From Kiritimatiellales bacterium (GTDB lineage: Bacteria > Verrucomicrobiota > Kiritimatiellia > Kiritimatiellales > Tichowtungiaceae), in assembly GCA_028692515.1 (NCBI GenBank), contig JAQUXG010000084.1, positions 1 to 7,119 of the forward strand: DNA of 7,119 nt, in the 5' to 3' direction. Position numbers and translations under genes: made by a program. Positions 1 to 5,804 of the stretch are shown here, in pieces. Numbering within the stretch: position 1 is the stretch's first letter; each line of letters opens with the position of its first letter. The notes under the pieces were generated by a model. It saw only the letters and a list, made by a program, of their open reading frames with translations, was not told the origin of the DNA and searched no databases.

Positions 1-889
1 TCCAGCTGAGCGACAGCAGCGGCCATTGCAGATAGAGCAGGTATTGCAGGAACTGGACGACGACCCCGACGCTGAGCGTTCCGGCGACCACCTGCCGCCC
101 GCCGAAATAGAGCAGCAGCAGCGTGCCAACGCTGAACCAGAAGGCCATCATCGGCCAGAGAAACTGGCGAACCGCCTGCAGCCGGATTTCTTTGCGGGAC
201 AGTTCACGGCTCGCCGCTTCGAACAGTCCATTACGCCGCGGTTCGAGCGCGAACCCTTTGATGCAGCGGATTCCGGCAAAACTTTCCTGTGCGAAGTTGG
301 ACAGCTCGGAGACCTGCTCCTGAAGCTCCTTTTGGCGCCGGCGCATCACATTGAAAATCAGAAAGAAGAAAAATCCGACCGGCAGGTAGAGGCCGAAAAT
401 CAGCAGCGCCAGCTTCGGGGCGATCCATGCCATGACGATCGAGGCAAACAGCAGAGCGATCACGGTGCGGGTTCCCTGCAGAAAACCCTGGCCGATCGCA
501 TTGGTCACCACGGTCAGATCTGACGACATGCGGGTCATCAAATCGCCGGTACGCTCGCCCCGGAAATAGTCGAGGTCGAGACGGGTCAAATGATCGAACA
601 GGTCGCGGCGCACATCGTATTCCACCTGATGCGACATCTTTTGCGGCAGGCGGCGCAGCTGCCGCGAAAACCAGATGGTCAGCAGCGCCAGCGCCAGATA
701 GGCCAGCACATACTCCGTCAGCTGGTTGCGCGTCAGCGTATTTCCGATCAGCCCGTCGATGCCGAGGCGCATGATGTACGGCATGACGAGATTGATCCCC
801 ACCGTGGTCAGGGCGCACAGCAATGTCAGCGCAATGTTTCCTTTGTGCTGCGCGATGTAGCGTTTCAGGCTGACGGGTTTTTTCTTCAA
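1..889 (-). CDS. ABC exporter (MsbA/ABCB-type), transmembrane half, 3' truncated by window edge
   Basis: Reading the minus strand from 889 down to 1 gives 296 uninterrupted residues with the pattern of a type I ABC exporter membrane domain. A basic start (MKKKPVSLKRY) is followed by TM1 (about 18-40), TM2 (about 58-74), the cytoplasmic segment HQVEYDVRRDLFDHLTRLD (87-105) and YFRGERTGDLMTRMSSDL (108-125), TM3/TM4 (about 140-180) and TM5/TM6 (about 243-296). The VEYDVRRDLFDHL and RTGDLMTRMSSD stretches are characteristic of MsbA/MDR-like lipid or drug exporters. The nucleotide-binding domain (Walker A/B, signature) must lie beyond position 1 and is not visible. The start is uncertain: the only ATG/GTG/TTG codon between the upstream in-frame stop (about 956-958) and TM1 is TTG at 889, with no clear Shine-Dalgarno. 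The substrate (lipid A, lipid or drug) cannot be told. The gene is transcribed away from the folP cluster. Confidence 0.88.
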   Translation of the reverse strand, partial: MKKKPVSLKRYIAQHKGNIALTLLCALTTVGINLVMPYIMRLGIDGLIGNTLTRNQLTEYVLAYLALALLTIWFSRQLRRLPQKMSHQVEYDVRRDLFDHLTRLDLDYFRGERTGDLMTRMSSDLTVVTNAIGQGFLQGTRTVIALLFASIVMAWIAPKLALLIFGLYLPVGFFFFLIFNVMRRRQKELQEQVSELSNFAQESFAGIRCIKGFALEPRRNGLFEAASRELSRKEIRLQAVRQFLWPMMAFWFSVGTLLLLYFGGRQVVAGTLSVGVVVQFLQYLLYLQWPLLSLSW

Positions 890-1063
890 GCCGTCAAAAC
901 TAAAGACTCTGTTCTGAAATACAAGCGTAGAGCCGCATGACGCGGCAGGAGGGATTCATAGGCGACTCATCTTTGAAATCTGGAAAACCTTCTATGGTTC
1001 CCAAACGACCTTTGTTAGCATCTGGGAACAGACTCGGTGATATGAATTTTTTGATGGGGGAAT
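890..1063. other. Divergent intergenic region between ABC exporter and lipoprotein gene
   Basis: These 174 bp separate two divergently transcribed genes and should hold promoters for both. I find no well-spaced sigma70 pair on either strand. On the plus strand TTGTTA at 1012-1017 has only weak -10-like partners (TGATAT at 1038-1043), and the 20-nt spacing is poor. A run of five G at 1056-1060 lies 3 nt before the ATG at 1064 and may be a weak ribosome binding site. No hairpin terminator or RNA gene is evident. Confidence 0.4.
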
Positions 1064-1459
1064 ATGAGCTTTGCCAAATATGTCACTTGTTTTGCGGGGA
1101 TTGTCATAATTGCTCTTCTTAGTTCCTGCACATCGTATAACCAATACATAGTGAATAAGCACCAGATGCTTTTAGACGCCTATCCTCCTGGAATGACATC
1201 TCGCAGTGAAGTTGCCGCCCGATGGAGTCCTGTTTTGCCGGATCTTTCGATGGAGCGTCCTGTTGACGGATGGACAGTGAAAAAAGAGCCGTTCATTGCA
1301 CAGAGACTTGATGCAATTGAAAAGAAAACGAACCGGATCGTTGCCCGGTTTGATCGATACTATGGGGTAGATGGTTTCCTTTCCCTTTGTCGATGCTGGT
1401 TCTTTTTTGATGAAAATGACCGTCTGATTGATGCCGAGTGGCAGTATGTGAGTGACTGA
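1064..1459 (+). CDS. Small putative lipoprotein, possibly BamE/SmpA-like
   Basis: A 131-residue protein with a lipoprotein signal peptide: K5, a hydrophobic core (about 7-19) and the lipobox LSSC with the acylated cysteine at residue 22. This predicts a lipid-anchored envelope protein. I do not recognise the family securely. The mature part contains PPGMTSRSEVAARWS (about 41-55) and ends WFFFDENDRLIDAEWQYVSD. That order, a GMT-x-x-EV helix and then a late aromatic beta strand followed by D-x-x-x-R-L-x-D-A-E, resembles small BamE/SmpA-fold lipoproteins, but this is an inference from pattern only. The gene looks visibly AT-richer than its neighbours. It ends 34 nt before the preferred folP start, so it may be the first gene of the operon or a later insertion. 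The start is ATG 1064, with a G-run just upstream as a weak ribosome binding site. Confidence 0.75.
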   Translation: MSFAKYVTCFAGIVIIALLSSCTSYNQYIVNKHQMLLDAYPPGMTSRSEVAARWSPVLPDLSMERPVDGWTVKKEPFIAQRLDAIEKKTNRIVARFDRYYGVDGFLSLCRCWFFFDENDRLIDAEWQYVSD

Positions 1460-1481
1460 GGTCGGGAAATTGTTTGGCGAC

Positions 1482-1485
1482 GGAG
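1482..1485 (+). promoter_or_regulatory. Ribosome binding site deciding the folP start
   Basis: GGAG followed by 8 nt and then ATG 1494. This well-spaced Shine-Dalgarno favours ATG 1494 over the in-frame GTG at 1452, which lies inside the upstream lipoprotein gene and has no comparable site. Confidence 0.6.
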
Positions 1486-1493
1486 AAACTGAA

Positions 1494-2363
1494 ATGGGTG
1501 GGGATTCACAATTGATTTGGCGGTGCCGCGGGCGGGAAATTGTCTGCGGTCCGAAAACTCTGATTATGGGCATCCTGAATGCGACGCCCGATTCGTTTTC
1601 GGACGGCGGAAAGTTCCAAACCTTGGAACTCGCCGTGGCGCGCGGTCTTGCGATGGTCAAAGAGGGGGCGGATATCATCGATATCGGCGGCGAATCAACG
1701 CGGCCCGGCGCGGCGCCCGTCCAACCCTTGGAAGAAATCGCCCGCACGGTTCCAATCATTGGAAAACTGCGCGAAAAAACAAATGCCCTGATTTCGATCG
1801 ATACGCGCCACGCCGCGACGGCCCGCGCGGCGGTCGCCGCCGGAGCCGATATGATCAACGATATTTCGGCGCTGGCCGATCCGGAGATGGTGCATGTTGC
1901 CGCCGAAACCGGTGCGGGGCTGGTTTTGATGCATATGCAGGGAACGCCGGAGACGATGCAGAAAAACCCGCGCTATTCCGATGTGGTTTCCAATGTCTGG
2001 AACTTTTTGGAGGAGCGAATGGCGTTCGCGGTGGAACGGGGAGTTGCGCCGGAGCAAATCTGCCTCGATCCGGGGATCGGCTTCGGCAAAACCGAGGAGC
2101 ATAATCTGGCGCTGCTGAACGGGATTCCGGCGCTGGCGGCGGCGGGGCGTCCGGTTCTGATCGGGGCGAGCCGTAAGAGTTTTATCGGTCGCATCACCGG
2201 CCGGGAAAAGCCGTCCGACCGGCTGGCGGGTTCGCTGGCGCTGGCGGCGTTTTCGGTTCTGCGCGGCGCACAGATTCTGCGGGTGCACGATGTAAAGGAA
2301 TCTTGCGATGCAGTGCGGCTTGTGGATACACTCCGCAGCAATGAACTGGCTGCACAGTATTGA
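1494..2363 (+). CDS. folP: Dihydropteroate synthase
   Basis: FolP condenses 6-hydroxymethyl-7,8-dihydropterin diphosphate with p-aminobenzoate to give dihydropteroate, the step of folate synthesis blocked by sulfonamides; it acts in the cytoplasm. From ATG 1494 the protein is 289 residues, a normal length. The family signatures are all in order: MGILNATPDSFSDGG (25-39, pterin/diphosphate loop), DIIDIGGESTRPGA, SIDTRHAATARAAVAAGA, MINDISAL, LMHMQGTPETMQ, ICLDPGIGFGKTEEHN, VLIGASRKSFIG (substrate-binding SRKSF loop) and a C-terminal RVHDV. The TIM barrel appears complete, with no missing key residue. An in-frame GTG at 1452 would add 14 non-conserved residues and overlap the lipoprotein gene by 8 nt; it is less likely. 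The 3' end overlaps cdaA, which indicates co-transcription. No other folate gene is visible nearby. Confidence 0.97.
   Translation: MGGDSQLIWRCRGREIVCGPKTLIMGILNATPDSFSDGGKFQTLELAVARGLAMVKEGADIIDIGGESTRPGAAPVQPLEEIARTVPIIGKLREKTNALISIDTRHAATARAAVAAGADMINDISALADPEMVHVAAETGAGLVLMHMQGTPETMQKNPRYSDVVSNVWNFLEERMAFAVERGVAPEQICLDPGIGFGKTEEHNLALLNGIPALAAAGRPVLIGASRKSFIGRITGREKPSDRLAGSLALAAFSVLRGAQILRVHDVKESCDAVRLVDTLRSNELAAQY
2294..2300 (+). promoter_or_regulatory. Ribosome binding site for cdaA inside folP
   Basis: AAAGGAA, with its GGA ending 8 nt before ATG 2308. It lies within the folP coding sequence and supports the longer cdaA start over the internal ATG at 2341, which has no good site. Confidence 0.5.
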
Positions 2364-3189
2364 ATTTCCCGGCGTGACCGGAACGATCGAGATTCTGATT
2401 CTCGCAACGGTTTTCTATTTTCTCGTGAAGTTTTTCCGCGGAACGCGCGGCGCGGCCATTCTGACCGGGCTGGTTATTCTTTTCACGTTTTTGATCGTGA
2501 TTACCAAGTTCACGAACCTGCTGATTCTGAACTGGCTGTTGCAGAAACTTATGGTTTATCTGGCCTTGGCGTTGGTGGTGATATTTCAGCCGGAAATCCG
2601 CCGCGCGCTGGCGCGGCTCGGGCGGCAGGGTAATTTTCTGGCGGGCAAGGCGCGCCGTGCGCTGGCCGACCCGATCGCCGACGCGGTGCTTTTGCTGGCT
2701 TCCCGCAAGATCGGCGCGCTGATTGCGATTGAGCGCGAGGTGGAGACCCGCGGGATTCAGGACACCGGTACGCGGATGGGTAGCGAGGTGAGCGCCGAAC
2801 TGCTGGTTTCTCTTTTTTATCCCGGCACGCCGCTGCATGACGGGGGCGTGATTATCAGCGAAGACCGCATCGCGGCGGCGGGCTGCGTGTTCCCGCTGAC
2901 GCAGAACGATGATTTATCGCACGACCTCGGCACCCGGCACCGCGCGGCGATTGGTCTGACCGAAGAGACCGACACGGTGGTTCTGGTGGTTTCTGAGGAG
3001 ACGGGCATTATTTCGATCGCCTATAATGGCCGGCTGAAGCGCGGTTTCGACGGCCCGCATCTGCGTCGTGTGCTGGCTTCGTTCCTTGGTCGCGAAAGCA
3101 GCGGACTTCGGCAGATGGCCCGGCGGCGTAATAAGGATGACGATAGCGGACAGCTGAATTTTATTTTCGGAGATGGCGCCAATGAATAA
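2308..3189 (+). CDS. cdaA: Membrane diadenylate cyclase (CdaA/DacA, DisA_N domain)
   Basis: CdaA joins two ATP into cyclic di-AMP, a second messenger that in studied bacteria controls potassium and osmolyte balance and cell-wall homeostasis. The 293-residue protein has three N-terminal membrane helices (about 26-43, 49-66, 77-93). After the IFQPEIRRALARLG linker (92-105) comes the DAC catalytic domain (about 112-270). The catalytic loop reads PLHDGGVII with Asp178; the usual DGA motif is DGG here. The ATP-binding GTRHRAAIGL motif (RHR at 210-212) and VVSEETGIIS are intact, so activity is expected. The C-terminal tail after about 270 is basic and then acidic, and is not conserved. ATG 2308 has a Shine-Dalgarno sequence; ATG 2341 (residue 12) would give an N-terminus closer to typical family length. 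The gene overlaps folP by 56 nt and cdaR by 8 nt, so translational coupling is likely. Confidence 0.95.
   Translation: MQCGLWIHSAAMNWLHSIEFPGVTGTIEILILATVFYFLVKFFRGTRGAAILTGLVILFTFLIVITKFTNLLILNWLLQKLMVYLALALVVIFQPEIRRALARLGRQGNFLAGKARRALADPIADAVLLLASRKIGALIAIEREVETRGIQDTGTRMGSEVSAELLVSLFYPGTPLHDGGVIISEDRIAAAGCVFPLTQNDDLSHDLGTRHRAAIGLTEETDTVVLVVSEETGIISIAYNGRLKRGFDGPHLRRVLASFLGRESSGLRQMARRRNKDDDSGQLNFIFGDGANE
3168..3172 (+). promoter_or_regulatory. Ribosome binding site deciding the cdaR start
   Basis: CGGAG lies 9 nt before ATG 3182 but directly abuts the alternative ATG at 3173. The spacing favours 3182. The site is within the last codons of cdaA. Confidence 0.5.
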
Positions 3190-4156
3190 GCTGGCAAAAA
3201 AACTCTCCCTGAATTCGCGGAATCTTTTGCCGCTTTGGCAGGTGCTGAGCCGCAACTGGATCATGAAGCTGGTGTGTCTTGTGATGGCGTTCGTGGTCTG
3301 GCAGTCCGTTCGCGAGAGTACAAGCTTTGAGGTGGTGGTGTCGGAGGTTCCGGTTACCGTTACGGCCGGTGAAGGACTGGCGGTTTTTGACCAGTCGACC
3401 GATACGGTCAGCATCCGTTTCCGCGGTTCGCGCGAGGATATCCGGTTTATCAGTAGCGATCAGGTGGAGGTAAAGGTGGAGCTCTCCGGACGCAACGGCC
3501 GGTTGCGTCAGACACTCAAGTTTTCTCCGCGCTATGTGAAAGCGCCGTCGCGCGCGCACGCCGTCCAGTTCGATCCGCCCGAAATCACGGTGACCGTCGA
3601 CCGCGAGGTGGAGCGGGTTCTTCCGGTTAAAGCCGTGTTTGAAGGCGAGCTCCCGCAGGGAATCCAGATGGAGAAAAACCTGTGCACGCCCGCCACGGTG
3701 AAAGTGCGCGGTGCCGAACGGTTGCTGAGCGAGCTGGAGCAGGTGCGGACGGTTCCGGTCAGTCTCGATGGCCGTTATAATTCGTTCAAAACCCATGTGG
3801 CGGTTGCGGCATCTGCTCAGCCGTGGACGGTTTCACCGGAACGGGTTACCGTGGAGGCGTCTCTGGTCGAACGGGTGGCTGTCCGCCGGATCGAGAACAG
3901 CATTGTTCGCCCCTTGCTGGCTTCTGACGATACACGCGTGGTGAAGATCCGTCCGGATAAAGTGGCCGTGACACTGCGCGGCAGTCCGCAGCGGATTGAG
4001 GAGTTGAATCCGCAAGATGTTTATACGTATGTGGACTGTACCGAATTGACTGAACCGGCGGACTACGAAGTTTCTGTGCGGGTCGATCTGCCAGCCGGCC
4101 TGCAGATTGAAAAAATAGAACCGGCCGCGGTGCAGGTGACCGTTAAAAAAATGTGA
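3182..4156 (+). CDS. cdaR: YbbR-domain protein, CdaA regulatory partner
   Basis: CdaR proteins sit in the membrane with YbbR domains outside and bind and modulate CdaA. The 324-residue protein has a short basic N-terminus, then one membrane helix inside LSRNWIMKLVCLVMAFVVW (about 22-40), the usual YbbR-protein opening. About 280 extracytoplasmic residues follow. They divide into three YbbR-like beta-rich repeats (roughly 49-135, 137-218, 220-324), recognisable by recurring strands such as VPVTVTAGEGL, PPEITVTVDREVE, VKVRGAERLLSEL, SPERVTVEASL, RPDKVAVTLRG and PAAVQVTVKK. An upstream in-frame ATG at 3173 would add three residues but leaves no spacing for the ribosome site. Position directly after cdaA, with an 8-nt overlap, strongly supports the assignment. 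Many family members carry four YbbR repeats; three are visible here. The gene ends 7 nt before the TPR gene. Confidence 0.9.
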   Translation: MNKLAKKLSLNSRNLLPLWQVLSRNWIMKLVCLVMAFVVWQSVRESTSFEVVVSEVPVTVTAGEGLAVFDQSTDTVSIRFRGSREDIRFISSDQVEVKVELSGRNGRLRQTLKFSPRYVKAPSRAHAVQFDPPEITVTVDREVERVLPVKAVFEGELPQGIQMEKNLCTPATVKVRGAERLLSELEQVRTVPVSLDGRYNSFKTHVAVAASAQPWTVSPERVTVEASLVERVAVRRIENSIVRPLLASDDTRVVKIRPDKVAVTLRGSPQRIEELNPQDVYTYVDCTELTEPADYEVSVRVDLPAGLQIEKIEPAAVQVTVKKM

Positions 4157-4163
4157 ATGCCAT

Positions 4164-4829
4164 ATGAGATGTCTTTTTTTAATTTCAGTTCTGTTTCTGT
4201 CAGCGGTTTCTGTGCAGGCGCAGGACGTTTCTGCGCAGACGCCTAATGCCCCGGCCGCTCCCCTTGAAACGGCTGCGTCCAGTAACGGAAGCAAGGTTGA
4301 CCGAACCGATTTTTTGATGAATACGGGACTGCAGTATGCTGATGAAGGAGAATATGCGGAAGCCGAGCAGGCCTATTTACGCGCGCTGGAAAGTGACCCG
4401 GAGAATCAGACGATCCAGTTTCGTCTGAGTACACTCTATATCCAGATGGGTCGATATAAAGAAGCTGCGGTGCTTCTGAATGCGCTGGTAAAAGACGTTC
4501 CTGATAATCCGGTTCTTAACAACAATCTGGCCTGGATTTACGCCACGGGTGGCGAAATGAAAAACGGCAAATTAGCCCTGCGGCATGCCCGGGAAGCTAT
4601 TTTATCAATGCCCATTGACCCCTCCACATGGAATACACTGGCCGAGGCCTATTATATGCTCGGACAATATGAATCTGCTTTACGAGCCTCTGAATACGCG
4701 ATTGCCCTGCTTTATACACGCAAGGACACAACGAAAGAAACGCTTCTCAATTTCCAGGCGCAACAACAGAAAATTCGACGTGCTGACGAGTCATATAAGA
4801 TGATGTTGAAGCTGGATGAGGATCAATAG
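4164..4829 (+). CDS. Secreted tetratricopeptide-repeat protein
   Basis: A 221-residue protein with a Sec signal peptide (hydrophobic 4-16, likely cleavage after VQA at residue 19), then a low-complexity Ala/Ser/Pro linker (about 21-45), then about four TPR units (roughly 49-81, 82-115, 116-153, 154-187). Characteristic residues are visible: GLQYADEGEYAEAEQAYLRAL, LYIQMGRYKEAAVLL, LAWIYATGG, AEAYYMLGQYESALRASEYA. TPRs bind partner proteins and have no enzymatic activity of their own. The product is predicted to be periplasmic or secreted. The start 7 nt after the cdaR stop, without a clear Shine-Dalgarno, suggests translational coupling and membership of the same operon. A role alongside the extracytoplasmic CdaR domains is possible but is inference only. 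The partner is unknown. Confidence 0.85.
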   Translation: MRCLFLISVLFLSAVSVQAQDVSAQTPNAPAAPLETAASSNGSKVDRTDFLMNTGLQYADEGEYAEAEQAYLRALESDPENQTIQFRLSTLYIQMGRYKEAAVLLNALVKDVPDNPVLNNNLAWIYATGGEMKNGKLALRHAREAILSMPIDPSTWNTLAEAYYMLGQYESALRASEYAIALLYTRKDTTKETLLNFQAQQQKIRRADESYKMMLKLDEDQ

Positions 4830-4831
4830 GC

Positions 4832-5710
4832 TCAGTCCCAGATGCTGCTCTTAAATTGCGGCATATTATCCTCCGCAAAAGGATCCGCCTTATGGATGGG
4901 AGAAGACTTTTTGATCATCTGCAGCGGAGATAATTTGGCCGACTCTTCGGGTTTTGATTCGGATGTTAAGCCGGAGGAGGGTTTGAAAAACGGTGATCCA
5001 GGCCATGTGTCTTTCTGAACAGAATCCTGATTCGGAGTAGAAGAATTTCCAGCCGTCTGAAAAGAAAAAAGCGGCGGAGAGACCGACTCTCTTTTCGATG
5101 TTGTTAAAAAGGAGGGTGGCGGGGTGCGGGACACGTTACTCTCCGGCAAGATGTACAACGGGGCGGCGGGAGACGGATTCGCGGCACCGGAATTTTGCTG
5201 AGGTAGTTGGTGTTGTTTTCCGCGATCCAGTTCCAGCAAGGTGCTTTGCTGCTGTTTTTTCTCATCCAGAAGTTTATCAACAGTCACTTGTTCCTTGAGG
5301 GTCTTCTGACGCTCAATCTCGTTGGCGAGCCAGTTATCTTTGTCGACAGGGATCTCTGCAGAAACCGAACTGTCCAGTACCGCCGGAGTTAGCCAGTTTG
5401 CGTTTTCCTCGGTACGGGAAGGCAGAGCCGGAATCGGCCGCGCCACCAGTGCCTGGGGGGATGGACCGATGGCGTCAGCGCGTGCGTCTATTTCCCGGAT
5501 TTTTTTATTCAGCGACCGTTCTTCTTTTGTTTCCGCTTGCGGTACCGTTAGGTTGCGACTTTCCAAAACAGCCCGCTCTGAATAAATTCGGTGTTGAGCC
5601 TTCTTTTTTTGAGCAGCCAGCGCCGCATCCAAATCTTCTGCTGCAACCGGGACGCTGCTGGCAGCGAGCGTGATCACAAGAGCTAAGTATCTGAAAATCA
5701 GGAGCTTCAT
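4832..5710 (-). CDS. Secreted low-complexity protein of unknown function
   Basis: I do not recognise this 292-residue protein. It has a signal peptide (MKLLIFRYLALVITLAASS, probable cleavage near VAA at 22-24). A charged, probably helical segment follows (about 25-80, with AAQKKKAQHR and EERSLNKKIREID). Next are two NWL motifs (105-107 and 126-128, contexts NANWLTPAVLD and KDNWLANEIERQ), a Gln/Lys-rich helix (about 131-170), and a long Pro/Ser/Gln/Asn-rich, probably disordered tail ending DPFAEDNMPQFKSSIWD. The in-frame ATG at 5776 would place 22 polar residues before the signal peptide and would put the promoter at 5720-5748 inside the gene, so ATG 5710 is chosen. There is no Shine-Dalgarno. 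The gene converges on the TPR gene with 2 bp between stops and is divergent from the protease. Confidence 0.7.
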   Translation of the reverse strand: MKLLIFRYLALVITLAASSVPVAAEDLDAALAAQKKKAQHRIYSERAVLESRNLTVPQAETKEERSLNKKIREIDARADAIGPSPQALVARPIPALPSRTEENANWLTPAVLDSSVSAEIPVDKDNWLANEIERQKTLKEQVTVDKLLDEKKQQQSTLLELDRGKQHQLPQQNSGAANPSPAAPLYILPESNVSRTPPPSFLTTSKRESVSPPLFSFQTAGNSSTPNQDSVQKDTWPGSPFFKPSSGLTSESKPEESAKLSPLQMIKKSSPIHKADPFAEDNMPQFKSSIWD

Positions 5711-5719
5711 AACCGTGCG

Positions 5720-5748
5720 ATAGTACGTCGTGCGGTCTCTTTCGTCAA
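5720..5748 (-). promoter_or_regulatory. Sigma70-like promoter of the secreted unknown protein
   Basis: On the minus strand TTGACG (5748-5743) is followed by a 17-nt spacer and TACTAT (5725-5720). These match 5/6 and 4/6 of the consensus at ideal spacing. The -10 box ends 9 nt before ATG 5710, so transcription would start within about 2 nt of the start codon, implying a leaderless or nearly leaderless message. Confidence 0.5.
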
Positions 5749-5769
5749 CAGTGCCGCATGCGTCGCCGG

Positions 5770-5798
5770 TTGCCATTTATGCCGCTTCCTGTTACATT
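5770..5798 (+). promoter_or_regulatory. Possible sigma70-like promoter of the subtilase
   Basis: TTGCCA (5770-5775), a 17-nt spacer and TACATT (5793-5798) match the consensus at 5/6 and 4/6. The -10 box ends only 6 nt before ATG 5805, so the predicted transcript would begin at the start codon. No Shine-Dalgarno is seen upstream of that ATG, consistent with leaderless translation. The match could also be chance. Confidence 0.35.
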
Positions 5799-5804
5799 TT
5801 CCCA

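Noticed and set aside
26..523. Plus-strand open frame of 165 codons
   Set aside because: Antisense to the ABC exporter membrane domain, which has clear family motifs; the product is low-complexity Gln/Arg-rich with no recognisable domain.
231..818. Minus-strand open frame of 195 codons
   Set aside because: Another frame of the same strand as the ABC exporter; its Ala/Arg/Asp-rich product has no motif, while the exporter frame spans the whole region.
1172..1858. Minus-strand open frame of 228 codons
   Set aside because: Antisense across the lipoprotein gene and folP; no motif and it conflicts with the strong folP match.
1517..2104. Plus-strand open frame of 195 codons
   Set aside because: Out-of-frame reading inside folP, produced by high GC; Arg/Gly-rich with no domain.
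2194..2838. Minus-strand open frame of 214 codons
   Set aside because: Antisense to folP and cdaA; composition typical of a shadow frame.
3161..3796. Minus-strand open frame of 211 codons
   Set aside because: Antisense to cdaR; His/Arg-rich with no domain.
4820..4840. Possible bidirectional terminator between convergent genes
   Set aside because: Only 2 bp separate the stop codons, and I see no GC-rich hairpin with a T-run there.
5755..5762. Perfect 8-bp palindrome CGCATGCG between the divergent promoters
   Set aside because: Too short to claim as an operator, with no second copy or flanking dyad seen.
5711..5776. Upstream ATG start (5776) for the secreted orphan
   Set aside because: It would put a polar 22-residue extension before a clear signal peptide and place the best promoter inside the gene.
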